The notes: a model not told the origin generated them from the sequence alone. A stretch of DNA of 35,701 nt from Saprospiraceae bacterium (GCA_020850225.1 JADZFD010000089.1:1-35701); one strand, 5' to 3'. Positions 22,282-32,119 are shown, counted from the stretch's first letter. Program-made: numbers and translations.

Positions 22282-24543
22282 ATGCAAAAATTAGCACCAT
22301 ATTTAGACGAACTTAATCCTATCCAAAGACAAGCTGTTGCTTGTATTGAAGGGCCATGTATGGTCATTGCCGGTCCAGGATCCGGTAAAACACGTGTACT
22401 TACCTATAGGATTGCACATATGATCCTTTCCGGTATTCAACCCGGACAGATTATGGCACTCACATTTACCAACAAGGCAGCACGTGAGATGAAAGACAGA
22501 ATTGAGTCAAAAGTGGGTACACAGGCTCAACGAGTTTGGGCAGGCACCTTTCACTCTATTTTTGCAAGAATCTTAAGAGTAGAAGCCCATAGGATTGGTT
22601 ATCCCAATGACTTTACCATCTATGATACGGATGATACCAAAAGTGTAATATCAGAAATCATAACCCAACTCAATTTAGATAAGAAATTGTATGCACCGGG
22701 TATTGTCCGTTCCAGGATTTCGAGTGCTAAAAGCAATCTTATCACACCCAAAGCATATGTAGCTAATGAGGAATTGATGGCATATGACCGTATGAACCGC
22801 CGACCGATGATACATGTTATCTATCAGAAATATGTGGCAAAGCTGATGCGGTCCGGAGCAATGGATTTTGATGATTTACTGTTGCAGATGTTCAGATTGC
22901 TTTATCAGAATCCGGATAATATACGTGAGAAATATCAACGACAGTTCAGATACCTGTTAGTAGATGAATTTCAGGATACCAATACACTCCAGTATGAAAT
23001 AATCAAATTGCTGGTCATGTATCAGAATAGTCCGAATAATATTTGTGTTGTAGGAGACGATGCGCAAAGTATCTATTCTTTCCGGGGTGCTACGATAGAG
23101 AATATACTGCAATTTGAAAACGATTTTCCGGAATTACAGACCTTCAAATTGGAGCAAAATTATCGTTCTACACAGCATATCGTCGAAGCCGCCAATGAGG
23201 TAATCAATCATAATAAACGGCAGATACAGAAAAAAATATGGACGGATAGACCAGAAGGTAGTAAAATAAAGATCAATAAGTCCATGACGGAAACCGAAGA
23301 GGGTAAAAGGGTCGCAGATACAATTATAGAACAAAAGAACAGATACAATCTATCCAATAAAGACATTGCAATCCTTTACAGAACTAACGGCCAGTCGAGG
23401 GTTTTTGAAGAACAACTGCGCAGATATAATATTCATTACAGGATATATGGTGGTTTCTCATTCTATTCCCGTAAGGAAGTTAAGGATATGATGGCTTATA
23501 TGCGACTTACAATCAATGATAAGGATGATGAAGCCCTCAAAAGAATCATTAATTATCCGCGCAGAGCGATTGGTGATACGACGGTTCAGCAATTGTCAAG
23601 ATTGGCTGATGATAACAATATGAGTATATGGGAAGTACTTACGAGGATTGATATTAACTCGAGAGCCAGAAAAAACATCGCTGATTTTGTTGAATTGATA
23701 AAAGCTTTTAAATCTAAAGCTGCGCATTCCAATGCATATGAAACAGCCGCATATATATACAGAAACAGTGGTATAGAAAAATTACTTAAAGAAGATCAGA
23801 CGATAGAAGGAAAGGAAAGAATTGAAAATATTATTTCTCTATTGGATGGTATTCAGGAGTTCGTCCAGGACGATGAACTGGAGCATGACGAAGAACTACC
23901 TACCGATAAAAGCCTGACAACATACATTCAAACTGTATCATTGATGACTGATGCAGACGAAAAAGAAACTAATCCGGATCATGTAACCCTTATGTCAGTA
24001 CACGCTGCCAAGGGTCTCGAATTCAAATCGGTCTTTGTTGTTGGACTGGAAGAAAATATTTTTCCAAGCTACCTGGCTATGACAGATAATAATGAAATAG
24101 ACGAGGAAAGAAGACTCTTTTATGTCGCAATTACACGTGCTGAGGAACACCTGTGCTTGAGTTATGCCAATAGCAGGTATCAGTATGGGCAGGTACGGTA
24201 CAATGATCCAAGTCGATTTATCGAAGAAATATCCGATAAAAATATAGACTCCATCATATCCATTACTCAAAAACCGGTATTTACCGAGCCTAAGATTTTG
24301 GGGAATTTTAAAAAATTAGGTACTCCAACACCCAAATTAGGTATAGATCCCAGTCAGTTTGTTGCATCCGACCCTACAGGTATCCGACCCGGTATGGAAG
24401 TTATTCACCTCAAATTTGGACATGGTAAAGTCGTTGATGTAGATGAAAGGCTGGTGGCAACCATTGTTTTTAATGACCTGACAGAGGACAAGGAAAAAAG
24501 GATTATGCTGAAATTTGCCAAACTACAGATCGTCAGCGAATAA
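22282..24543 (+). CDS. UvrD/PcrA/Rep-type superfamily 1 DNA helicase
   Basis: A 753-residue 3'-5' helicase with all SF1A motifs in order: the Q-motif region LNPIQRQAV, Walker A AGPGSGKTRVL, ALTFTNKAAREM, GTFHSIFARIL, VDEFQDTN (Walker B), VVGDDAQSIYSFRGA, LEQNYRST, IAILYRTNGQSR, TLMSVHAAKGLEFKSVFVVG and RRLFYVAITRA. The C-terminal PGMEVIHLKFGHGKVVDVD is the small RNA-polymerase-binding (Tudor-like) domain seen in PcrA and UvrD. It acts in nucleotide-excision and mismatch repair and in removing protein blocks. The gene begins almost at its promoter, so the mRNA may be nearly leaderless. UvrD versus PcrA cannot be told apart by eye. Confidence 0.94.
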   Translation: MQKLAPYLDELNPIQRQAVACIEGPCMVIAGPGSGKTRVLTYRIAHMILSGIQPGQIMALTFTNKAAREMKDRIESKVGTQAQRVWAGTFHSIFARILRVEAHRIGYPNDFTIYDTDDTKSVISEIITQLNLDKKLYAPGIVRSRISSAKSNLITPKAYVANEELMAYDRMNRRPMIHVIYQKYVAKLMRSGAMDFDDLLLQMFRLLYQNPDNIREKYQRQFRYLLVDEFQDTNTLQYEIIKLLVMYQNSPNNICVVGDDAQSIYSFRGATIENILQFENDFPELQTFKLEQNYRSTQHIVEAANEVINHNKRQIQKKIWTDRPEGSKIKINKSMTETEEGKRVADTIIEQKNRYNLSNKDIAILYRTNGQSRVFEEQLRRYNIHYRIYGGFSFYSRKEVKDMMAYMRLTINDKDDEALKRIINYPRRAIGDTTVQQLSRLADDNNMSIWEVLTRIDINSRARKNIADFVELIKAFKSKAAHSNAYETAAYIYRNSGIEKLLKEDQTIEGKERIENIISLLDGIQEFVQDDELEHDEELPTDKSLTTYIQTVSLMTDADEKETNPDHVTLMSVHAAKGLEFKSVFVVGLEENIFPSYLAMTDNNEIDEERRLFYVAITRAEEHLCLSYANSRYQYGQVRYNDPSRFIEEISDKNIDSIISITQKPVFTEPKILGNFKKLGTPTPKLGIDPSQFVASDPTGIRPGMEVIHLKFGHGKVVDVDERLVATIVFNDLTEDKEKRIMLKFAKLQIVSE

Positions 24544-24692
24544 GAATCCTTTGTAGAAATGTTTACCTTATTGTGATTGATAGTCAGTGCTTAATTGGGG
24601 AAATATGTTAATTTAAGTAAGCCGAAAGTCCGGAACAATACACTTCAAAGGGTGACTTTGTCTGAAATTACAGCTTTGTCACATGCTAATGT

Positions 24693-24700
24693 TATATTTG
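24693..24700 (+). promoter_or_regulatory. -7 promoter element (TAtaTTTG)
   Basis: TATATTTG lies 23 bases before the CotH-kinase gene's ATG at 24724 and supports that start over a longer one at 24595. A -33 element at standard spacing is not visible. Confidence 0.45.
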
Positions 24701-24723
24701 CAAAAAATATCAAATCATATAAT

Positions 24724-26349
24724 ATGAAATTTAATTTTAGTCTCCGGGTGTCAGCACTGTTTATTTTTTTGCAAATACATCTGAATGGTCAGGTAACATT
24801 AACACAATCCAACCTGCCTGTTGTCCTGATTGACACGCATGGTGAACAGATTGTGGACGATCCAAAGATCAATGCAGATATGAAAATAATATATAATGGT
24901 CAGGATAAAATGAACAATATTACGGACTCAGTATATCATTTTGATGGGAAAATAGGCATCGAATTCAGAGGATCTACTTCACAAAGTTTTCCTAAAAAAC
25001 CGTATGGTTTTGAATTACAGGATAATGCAGGAGAAGAGCTGGAAGTAAGTTTACTGGGTATGCCCAAAGAAAGTGACTGGACATTCAATGCAACATACAA
25101 TGATAAAACGCTGATGCGCGACGGACTTACCTATATTTTAGCAGGGTCATTTATGGAATATGCGCCCAGAGTTCGGTACACGGAGCTTATGATCAATGGT
25201 CAGTATCAGGGTATATATCTGCTTATTGAAAAGATAAAACGCGGTAAAAACAGGGTCAATATCGCTAAAATGAAGAATACAGATAATAGTGGTGATGCGC
25301 TTACGGGTGGGTATATTATAAAAATTGATAAAGAAACAGGGTCCAACAGTGGTGAAGGCTGGACTTCGCATCATGCTCCGTTTCCGGATGCATGGCAAAG
25401 AACCTTTTTCCAATATGAATACCCCAAAAATAAAAATATAACTGCCGAACAGAAAAACTATATCAGTAACCATGTTACAATGATAGAAAATGTATTGGCA
25501 GGTACAGATTTTGCAAACCCCGAATCAGGATACAGAAAGTATATCGATACCCGTAGCCTGATGGATTATATCATAGTCAATGAACTAACCAAAAACCCGG
25601 ATGCATACAGATTAAGTACCTTTTTCTATAAACAGCGCGACAGTGAAGGCGGAAAAATAAAATTTGGTCCAGTTTGGGACTATAACCTTGCTTTAGGTAA
25701 TGTCGATTACTGTACTCAGGGAGATCCGGAAGGTCTTGTCATCGAGGAATTCAATAAAGTATGTCCGGGTGATGGCTGGGTGATTCCTTTTTGGTGGAAC
25801 AGGGTATTAGAAGATTCTACTTTTTACCGAGACCTGAAGCTACGATGGAAAGAATTAAGAAATAATCAGCTATCTGATCTTAAAATATTTGGTACGGTAG
25901 ATTCTTTAGCTATGCTGGTTTATCAGGCGAAAGACCGCAATTTCATTAAATGGCCTGTACTGGGCGAATATGTATGGCCAAATTATTTCGTAGGACAAAC
26001 CTATGATGAAGAAATCGTTTTCCTGTCAGATTGGTTGGAAAAGAGATTGGCTTATTTAGACGATAAATGGAAAATAGAAACAGTTAATACTGTAGAATTA
26101 TCCGGCAACAAAGTCATATTGTCACCTAATCCGGTTACGGACATGACCCAACTTAGGATGAACACATTATCTTCTGTTATCAAACCAATCAGCGTACTGG
26201 ATATGAATGGACAAATAGTGCAAATCCCCGTTATTTATACGGGAGAAAATGAATTGTCCTATGATTTTTCACTATGTAAACAGGGAGTTTATTTTATCCG
26301 TTACCTGAATGATAATAATATTTTGGTCTCTAAAATCGTGAAATTATAA
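24724..26349 (+). CDS. CotH-kinase family protein with T9SS sorting domain
   Basis: 541 residues. The signal peptide (MKFNFSLRVSALFIFLQIHLNG) precedes a CotH-type kinase fold: LPVVLIDTHGEQI, IGIEFRGSTSQSFPKKPYGFEL, DWTFNATYNDKTLMRD, YTELMINGQYQGIYLLIEKIKRGK and FGPVWDYNLALGN (conserved D-x-N/D end of the active site). CotH proteins phosphorylate spore-coat proteins in Bacillus, while the secreted bacteroidetal ones have no known substrates. The end (LSPNPVTDMTQLRM, VLDMNGQIV, KQGVYFIRYL, SKIVKL) is a type A sorting domain, so it is exported through the type IX system. The start at 24724 is chosen for the signal peptide. Confidence 0.9.
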   Translation: MKFNFSLRVSALFIFLQIHLNGQVTLTQSNLPVVLIDTHGEQIVDDPKINADMKIIYNGQDKMNNITDSVYHFDGKIGIEFRGSTSQSFPKKPYGFELQDNAGEELEVSLLGMPKESDWTFNATYNDKTLMRDGLTYILAGSFMEYAPRVRYTELMINGQYQGIYLLIEKIKRGKNRVNIAKMKNTDNSGDALTGGYIIKIDKETGSNSGEGWTSHHAPFPDAWQRTFFQYEYPKNKNITAEQKNYISNHVTMIENVLAGTDFANPESGYRKYIDTRSLMDYIIVNELTKNPDAYRLSTFFYKQRDSEGGKIKFGPVWDYNLALGNVDYCTQGDPEGLVIEEFNKVCPGDGWVIPFWWNRVLEDSTFYRDLKLRWKELRNNQLSDLKIFGTVDSLAMLVYQAKDRNFIKWPVLGEYVWPNYFVGQTYDEEIVFLSDWLEKRLAYLDDKWKIETVNTVELSGNKVILSPNPVTDMTQLRMNTLSSVIKPISVLDMNGQIVQIPVIYTGENELSYDFSLCKQGVYFIRYLNDNNILVSKIVKL

Positions 26350-26381
26350 AGTAACCAGATACTGAGTAAATTTACTTTTTT

Positions 26382-28082
26382 ATGTCAGTTTATCCATCAG
26401 TTTTTTCATCTGTGACGGATGAATGTTTTATTCCATTGGAGTATGACACTGCGATGCTGCCTGATCAGTTAGCCTATCCCTTTTGTTATGATCCGGATGA
26501 AGTTGCAATACGGGCTGCTGAACATCTTCAGGATCACATTCGACTTCATCTTGAACCAATATACGCTTTCGGTATGCGTGAAGATGAGGGTATAGGCAAA
26601 ATGTTTGGAGTGCTTGTCGTTACAGATAATTGTGGAAAGTTGGGATATTTGGCTGCCTTTTCAGGCAAATTAAATGAATGCAACTATTATCCTGGTTTTG
26701 TGCCACCTGTATTTGATACACTAGATCAGCAAGGATTCTATAAGAAAGGAGAACAGGAAGTAAATGTCATAAATCAGAAAATTGACCAATTACTGAATAA
26801 TGCCGGAAGGTTATCTGCAATTGCAGCACTTGAAGAGGCTCGGTCAGATGCAAAAGTGGATACAGATGATCTTAAGTCAATGATAAAAGTGCAAAAGTCT
26901 GTACGTAAAAAACAGCGGGCTGATGCTATGGAAAAGTATTCCGGAAAGCAACTGGATGACATTCTGCATCAACTTGATCAGGAAAGTATTAAATGGCATT
27001 ACAGCCTCAAACTGAAACTGAAGTACTGGAGTGAAATCATAGCAAAGTATCAACTTCAAGCTGATGTTTTTGAAAATGAAATAGAAGCGCTAAAACTACA
27101 GAGACGTCAATATTCAGCATATCTTCAAAAAAGATTGTTTGAAAGTTATACCTTTTTGAATCAGTTAGGGAAATATAAAAATCTGCTGGATATCTTTCAA
27201 ATACAGGAAGATCAGACGCCGCCATCCGGAGCCGGTGAGTGTGCTGCACCCAAACTATTTCAGTATGCATTTGCCAAAGGATACAAACCAGTGGCAATGG
27301 CAGAATTCTGGTGGGGTAAAAGTCCATCTTCCGAAATCAGAAAACACAGGTATTATTATCCGGCATGTAACGGAAAGTGTAAACCTATCCTGCACCATAT
27401 GCTGGAGGGAATACCATTGGGAGAAAATCCAATGCTTATCAATCCTGGCATGGGCAAGTCGCTGCCTGTTGCATATGAAGATGACGATCTGCTCATAGTC
27501 AACAAACCTCCGGAATTTCTGTCTGTACCGGGTAAAAATATCGATGATTCTGTGTATAAACGTATCAGAGATATGTATCCGCACGCTACTGGTCCGTTGA
27601 TAGTCCACCGGTTGGATATGTCTACATCGGGTATATTGCTTATCGCCAAATCCAAGGAGGTACACCAGCACCTGCAGAAACAGTTTATCAGCCGCAAAGT
27701 AAAAAAGCGTTATGTTGCTATCGTGAAAGGAATTTGGTCACAGTCCGGTATATCAGGTACCGTGGACCTTCCTCTCAGGGTAGATCTGGATGACAGACCC
27801 AGACAGTTGGTATGTTATGAACACGGAAAACCAGCGTTGACAAGATGGGAATGGTTAAGTTCGGAAGGTGACGAACACAGGCTCCTGTTATATCCGCATA
27901 CAGGCCGTACACATCAGTTGCGTGTGCATTGTTCGCATCCTTCAGGCCTTCAAATCCCGATAAAAGGCGATGATTTGTATGGTTTACGTGAAGACAGACT
28001 TTATCTGCATGCTGAATGTATTGAATTTATGCATCCGGTTTCGAAAGAAATTATGGTCATTGAGGTACCTCCCGACTTTTAA
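26382..28082 (+). CDS. RluA-family RNA pseudouridine synthase with long N-terminal extension
   Basis: 566 residues. The C-terminal 200 or so are the synthase: LIVNKPPEFLSVPG, then IVHRLDMSTSGILLIAKS with the catalytic Asp of HRLDxxTSG, RYVAIVKG, and HTGRTHQLRVHCSHP. These enzymes isomerise uridines in rRNA or tRNA. The first 350 residues are not catalytic. They hold a globular region (GKLGYLAAFSGKL), a long Glu/Lys coiled coil (about 120-275), and a Cys-containing link (YYYPACNGKCKPILHHML) that could bind metal. Long RluA relatives of similar layout occur in other Bacteroidota and in Gammaproteobacteria. The target RNA is unknown. It starts 32 bases after the CotH gene. Confidence 0.9.
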   Translation: MSVYPSVFSSVTDECFIPLEYDTAMLPDQLAYPFCYDPDEVAIRAAEHLQDHIRLHLEPIYAFGMREDEGIGKMFGVLVVTDNCGKLGYLAAFSGKLNECNYYPGFVPPVFDTLDQQGFYKKGEQEVNVINQKIDQLLNNAGRLSAIAALEEARSDAKVDTDDLKSMIKVQKSVRKKQRADAMEKYSGKQLDDILHQLDQESIKWHYSLKLKLKYWSEIIAKYQLQADVFENEIEALKLQRRQYSAYLQKRLFESYTFLNQLGKYKNLLDIFQIQEDQTPPSGAGECAAPKLFQYAFAKGYKPVAMAEFWWGKSPSSEIRKHRYYYPACNGKCKPILHHMLEGIPLGENPMLINPGMGKSLPVAYEDDDLLIVNKPPEFLSVPGKNIDDSVYKRIRDMYPHATGPLIVHRLDMSTSGILLIAKSKEVHQHLQKQFISRKVKKRYVAIVKGIWSQSGISGTVDLPLRVDLDDRPRQLVCYEHGKPALTRWEWLSSEGDEHRLLLYPHTGRTHQLRVHCSHPSGLQIPIKGDDLYGLREDRLYLHAECIEFMHPVSKEIMVIEVPPDF

Positions 28083-28175
28083 AGTTTAATTTCTCAAAAA
28101 CTTAAACTAACCATATATGAAACATACCCTGTATTCAACTGTTATTATTTTGTTGTAATCAGTTATTCTTTAAAG

Positions 28176-28718
28176 ATGAATACCGGCCATATAGTCTGGA
28201 CTATCGGACATTCTACCCGCGATTTTGATGATTTTTTAACTTTGTTGAAAATGAATAAAATTGAATTGCTGGTGGATATACGAAGTTTTCCGGGATCGCG
28301 AAAATACCCACAATACAATAAAGAAAACCTGATGGTCAAAGTACCCGAAAATAATATTGAATACTTCCATCTGGTGCAACTGGGCGGTCGGCGTAAAGTA
28401 AATCCGGACTCAAACAATCTGGGATGGCATCATCCTGCATTCCGGGGTTATGCAGATTATATGGAGACAACAGCATTTGATACGGCGATTCATGAGTTAG
28501 AGCAACTGGCATTACAGAAGCGGGTTGCATATATGTGTTCCGAAGCAGTATGGTGGCGTTGTCATCGTTCGATGGTTTCGGACTGGATGAAATGCAATGG
28601 TTGGAAGGTTTTGCATATCTTAAGCAAAACAGAAGTTGAAGAACATCCGTACACTCAGCCGGCACGTATTGTCAATGGTAAAGTAATATATACATTGGCT
28701 GATACAGTTGAGTCATAA
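28176..28718 (+). CDS. DUF488 family protein
   Basis: 180 residues matching DUF488: VWTIGHSTRDFDDFLTLL, VDIRSFPGSRKYPQYN, LGGRRKVNPDSNN and, near the end, VAYMCSEAVWWRCHRSMVSDWM with the conserved CxE...CHR cysteines. It is cytosolic and has no membrane segment. The family is common in bacteria and archaea and has no firmly established function. The conserved Cys, His and Arg residues hint at catalysis or metal binding. It ends 14 bases from the convergent radC gene, with no obvious terminator between them. Confidence 0.85.
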   Translation: MNTGHIVWTIGHSTRDFDDFLTLLKMNKIELLVDIRSFPGSRKYPQYNKENLMVKVPENNIEYFHLVQLGGRRKVNPDSNNLGWHHPAFRGYADYMETTAFDTAIHELEQLALQKRVAYMCSEAVWWRCHRSMVSDWMKCNGWKVLHILSKTEVEEHPYTQPARIVNGKVIYTLADTVES

Positions 28719-28732
28719 ACGATACAGGTATA

Positions 28733-29425
28733 CTACAACATTCCTTCATCTGCAAAACTGTAATAATTCATGTCGCCGATGATAATGTGATCCAGTATTC
28801 TGATGTCCAGCAGTGCTGCCGCTTCCTTGACACGTTTGGTAAGGTTGATATCCTCATTGGACGGTTTCAGGTTGCCGGAAGGATGATTGTGACAAAGGAT
28901 AATGGCACTTGCCAGCCTCTCCAAAGCATGGCGGATGATGATTTTTGTATCTACGACTACACTACTTAGTCCTCCCTGACCGATTTGTATTTTATCCATC
29001 ACCTTATTGGATCTGTTGCACAGCAGAATCCAGAACTCTTCGTGTGGAAGATCAGCCATAGTACCGTACAGATAGTTAAAAACATCTTTACTGGAAGTTA
29101 TGGCTATCCGTTCCAGGGGAGTGGTATGTTGTCTTCTTCGTCCCAATTCCAAAGCTGCAACGATAGTAATTGCTTTGGCTGTACCTATACCCTTGTATTT
29201 TTTAACAAAGTCGTTGATTTCTGCTTTGCCTAGTTCGTTCAGATTGTTGTTGTAATCATTCAGGATGAGTTTGCTGAGGTCAACAGCTGATATTCCGGGT
29301 GTTCCCGAACCAATTAGTATGGCCAGTAATTCCGAATCAGAAAGATTTTGCCTGCCTTTAGATAACATTTTTTCACGGGGCTTGTCATCATCGGCCCAAT
29401 CTTTAATGGATTTGTGTGGAGGCAT
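28733..29425 (-). CDS. radC: RadC-family (JAMM/MPN+) protein
   Basis: 230 residues. The N-terminal region has the UPF0758 opening (IKDWADDDKPREKMLSKGRQNLSDSELLAILIGSG) and a helix-hairpin-helix (VKKYKGIGTAKAITIVAALELGRR). The C-terminal MPN domain shows EEFWILLCNRSNKVM and CHNHPSGNLKPSNED, giving the H-x-H-x7-S-x2-D zinc site of JAMM proteins. The old link to radiation resistance in E. coli was withdrawn, and the true activity of the family is not settled, although the zinc ligands are intact here. It is transcribed alone and convergent with the DUF488 gene. Confidence 0.93.
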   Translation of the reverse strand: MPPHKSIKDWADDDKPREKMLSKGRQNLSDSELLAILIGSGTPGISAVDLSKLILNDYNNNLNELGKAEINDFVKKYKGIGTAKAITIVAALELGRRRQHTTPLERIAITSSKDVFNYLYGTMADLPHEEFWILLCNRSNKVMDKIQIGQGGLSSVVVDTKIIIRHALERLASAIILCHNHPSGNLKPSNEDINLTKRVKEAAALLDIRILDHIIIGDMNYYSFADEGML

Positions 29426-29585
29426 TTTACTAAGTGTTTTATATCTGCTGTACTGAAAATATTTTATAAATATTATTCGTATTTTATGGTTAGTTCATTG
29501 CCATAATACATTCAAAGATATAAAAAAATAAGTACACCCGATACGTTATATATCATGTAAATTTTACAAACCCCTAATTATTGAA

Positions 29586-30731
29586 TTATACCAGACTCAG
29601 TGCATAGTCCAGATCCTGAATCAGATCTTCAACATCTTCGATGCCTACGCTCAAACGTATCAGGGAATCCGTCAGTCCTACCTTAAGTCTTTCTTCACGC
29701 GGGATAGAAGCATGGGTCATGTTGGCAGGATGACCTATCAGGGATTCCACACCGCCTAATGACTCTGCCAATGAAAAATAATGAGTGTTACTCAATACCT
29801 TTCTTGCACTGGATTCATCATTGGCAACCAGATCAAAAGAAACCATACCACCAAACATTTTCATCTGTTTTTTGGCTATTTCATGTCCCGGATGGTCTTC
29901 AAACCCCGGATAGTATACTTTAGATACCTTTGTATGGTTTTTCAGAAAAGTAGCTATTTTTTCAGCATTCTGACATGCACGTTCAACACGTATATGGAGC
30001 GTTTTGATACCTCTCAGTATCAGAAAGCAGTCCTGAGGTCCCGGAACAGCACCTACTGCATTCTGCAGAAAACGAATCTGCTCCGCTATTTCTTTGTTTT
30101 TGGTAACGACAACACCATGAATGACATCGGAATGACCACCCAGATATTTTGTGGCAGAATGCACAACGATGCCGGCACCCAGATCTAATGGATTCTGCAG
30201 ATAGGGAGATGCAAAGGTATTATCAACACAGACGATAATGTTTTTCTCCTTTACTGCTTCACACACTGCCTGAATGTCGATTATATTCAACATAGGATTG
30301 GTAGGTGTTTCTACCCAAATCATCCGGGTTTTATCAGTTATTTTTTGTGACAATGCTTCCACATCTCCCATACCGACGTATTGGAACTTTATACCGTATT
30401 TTCCAAATACACGTGTCATTAACCGGTAAGAACCACCATACAGATCGTCTGTAGCTATCACTTCGTCACCCGGATTCAGTAATTTTAGAATACTGTCCAT
30501 GGCTGCCAGACCACTTGCAAAACACACAGCATCCGTTCCATTCTCCAATGCAGCAATATTATCTTCTAAAGCGTGTCGTGTTGGATTCTGCGTCCTGGCA
30601 TATTCATAACCTTTGTGATCACCCGGTGCAGCCTGCACATATGTAGATGTCTGATAAATAGGTGTCATAATAGCTCCCGTACTTGGATCAGGTACTATGC
30701 CAGCATGTATTACTTTGGTGCCAAATTTCAT
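29586..30731 (-). CDS. Cystathionine gamma-synthase / gamma-lyase type PLP enzyme
   Basis: 381 residues, the normal length for the Cys/Met-metabolism PLP family. TPIYQTSTYVQ and YEYARTQNPTRHALE (Tyr and Arg that bind the PLP phosphate of the partner subunit) are followed by FASGLAAMDSIL, VDNTFASPYLQNPL (Asp to the pyridine N) and VVHSATKYLGGHSDVIHG with the Schiff-base lysine. ESLGGVESLIGHPANMTHAS near the end is typical. It acts in transsulfuration. MetB-type synthase and Mgl/CGL-type lyase share these motifs, and the sequence alone does not decide between them. No other sulfur gene is adjacent. Confidence 0.92.
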   Translation of the reverse strand: MKFGTKVIHAGIVPDPSTGAIMTPIYQTSTYVQAAPGDHKGYEYARTQNPTRHALEDNIAALENGTDAVCFASGLAAMDSILKLLNPGDEVIATDDLYGGSYRLMTRVFGKYGIKFQYVGMGDVEALSQKITDKTRMIWVETPTNPMLNIIDIQAVCEAVKEKNIIVCVDNTFASPYLQNPLDLGAGIVVHSATKYLGGHSDVIHGVVVTKNKEIAEQIRFLQNAVGAVPGPQDCFLILRGIKTLHIRVERACQNAEKIATFLKNHTKVSKVYYPGFEDHPGHEIAKKQMKMFGGMVSFDLVANDESSARKVLSNTHYFSLAESLGGVESLIGHPANMTHASIPREERLKVGLTDSLIRLSVGIEDVEDLIQDLDYALSLV

Positions 30732-30855
30732 TTTAATCTAAGAATTTATTATTATTCAAAATATATCAGGACACCAAGTCACAGTAATGTGCATATTGAT
30801 TGAATGGTTTTCCTGTTATTATCTGTTAATGTTGTGTACAATGAAGTGTTCCGGT

Positions 30856-31962
30856 TTATATTTTTACAAATGGCAAGTTACAAATTTTTGCTTCCATAAG
30901 TTTTTTGCCCAATTGAATGAAGATAATGCTACCTTCCTGAGCCATATCTACAGGAACATATCCCATGCCTATAGGTTGGTCCAGTGACGGCGATTGTGTT
31001 CCGGATGTGACAACTCCGATTTCATTTTCCTGATGGTCAAAAATCTGATATCCATGTCTTGGAACACGTCTTTCCTGCATTGTGAAACCTATGAGTTTTC
31101 TTTTGAGTCCTGCTTCCTTCTGCGCTGTCATCCAATCTTTGCCCACAAAATCAGCAGGTTTTTTTAATTTGGTTATCCAGCCCAAGCCGGCTTCCAAAGG
31201 TGAAGTGGTTGCATCTATATCGTTGCCATACAGACAAAAGCCCATTTCGAGTCTGAGTGTATCTCTTGCACCCAATCCGCACGGTTGAATACCGGTGTCC
31301 TTACCAGCTTCCATGACGGCATTCCAAAGTTGAACTGTCTTGTCAGCCGGAATATAGATTTCAAAACCACCACTACCGGTATATCCGGTTGCAGATATCA
31401 ATGCATTGTCGATTCCTGCAAAGCTGCCGGTTTGAAAGGTATAATATTTAAAATCAGAAAGATTGATGTCTGTAAGTTTTTGGAGAATAGCTGTGGCTTC
31501 AGGTCCCTGTACGGCAAGAAGACCTGTCTGGTCAGAGATGTTTTTCATCTCAGCATCAAATGTATTGTACGATGCGATCCAGTTCCAATCCTTTTCCATA
31601 TTCGAAGCATTGACTACCAGCATAAAAACAGGAAATCCTGTTGTCTTGTCGTCCTGCATACGATACAATAGCAGATCATCAACAATGCCACCATCTGTAT
31701 TGGGCAAACACGTGTACTGGATATCACCAACATTGAGTTTTGAAGCATCGTTGCTGGTTACTTTTTGTACAAATTCCAGGGCTTCTTTTCCGGAGACAAT
31801 AAATTCACCCATATGGGATACATCAAATACGCCTACTTTCTTTCTTACAGCAAGATGCTCTTCTGTTATAGAAGAATACTGAATAGGCATATTATAGCCT
31901 GCAAAATCAGCCATTTTAGCACCTAAAGCTATATGAATCTGTGTTAAGGGTGTGTTTTTCAT
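30856..31962 (-). CDS. gcvT: Aminomethyltransferase (glycine cleavage T-protein)
   Basis: A 368-residue full-length T-protein. It takes the aminomethyl group from H-protein, releases ammonia and forms 5,10-methylenetetrahydrofolate. Signature parts are GAKMADFAGYNMPIQYSSITEEHLAVRKKVGVFDVSHMGEF at the N-terminus (given as its key words FAGYNMPIQY and FDVSHMGE), TGYTGSGGFEIYIP, GARDTLRLEMGFCLYGNDI and VTSGTQSPSLDQPIGMGYV. None of the other glycine-cleavage genes is nearby. A minus-strand TAtcTTTG lies at 32002-31995, 33-40 bases before the ATG. It complements glyA in one-carbon supply. Confidence 0.96.
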   Translation of the reverse strand: MKNTPLTQIHIALGAKMADFAGYNMPIQYSSITEEHLAVRKKVGVFDVSHMGEFIVSGKEALEFVQKVTSNDASKLNVGDIQYTCLPNTDGGIVDDLLLYRMQDDKTTGFPVFMLVVNASNMEKDWNWIASYNTFDAEMKNISDQTGLLAVQGPEATAILQKLTDINLSDFKYYTFQTGSFAGIDNALISATGYTGSGGFEIYIPADKTVQLWNAVMEAGKDTGIQPCGLGARDTLRLEMGFCLYGNDIDATTSPLEAGLGWITKLKKPADFVGKDWMTAQKEAGLKRKLIGFTMQERRVPRHGYQIFDHQENEIGVVTSGTQSPSLDQPIGMGYVPVDMAQEGSIIFIQLGKKLMEAKICNLPFVKI

Positions 31963-31994
31963 CTTTTTATCTTCATTTATTTAAAAATTGCGCT

Positions 31995-32002
31995 CAAAGA
32001 TA
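31995..32002 (-). promoter_or_regulatory. gcvT -7 promoter element (TAtcTTTG)
   Basis: A minus-strand TATCTTTG upstream of gcvT. It is back to back with a plus-strand TATCTTTG at 32042-32049 that faces the heat-shock genes. Confidence 0.5.
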
Positions 32003-32041
32003 CAGATATTTCAGCAACAGAGGTCTGTTTTTAAGGATTTT

Positions 32042-32049
32042 TATCTTTG
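32042..32049 (+). promoter_or_regulatory. -7 promoter element (TAtcTTTG) for the hsp20 pair
   Basis: TATCTTTG matches the consensus and would give a leader of about 185 nt before the first hsp20 ATG at 32242. No -33 TTTG is seen at 19-21 bases. Confidence 0.4.
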
Positions 32050-32119
32050 AACAGAATGTGTAGACATCATACAAAAACAATCAAAAACACGACAAAATGG
32101 CATTTGTTTTATATAATAA

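Noticed and set aside
28163-28665. Minus-strand frames over the DUF488 gene
   Set aside because: The plus-strand protein has a complete conserved family pattern. The opposite frames show none.
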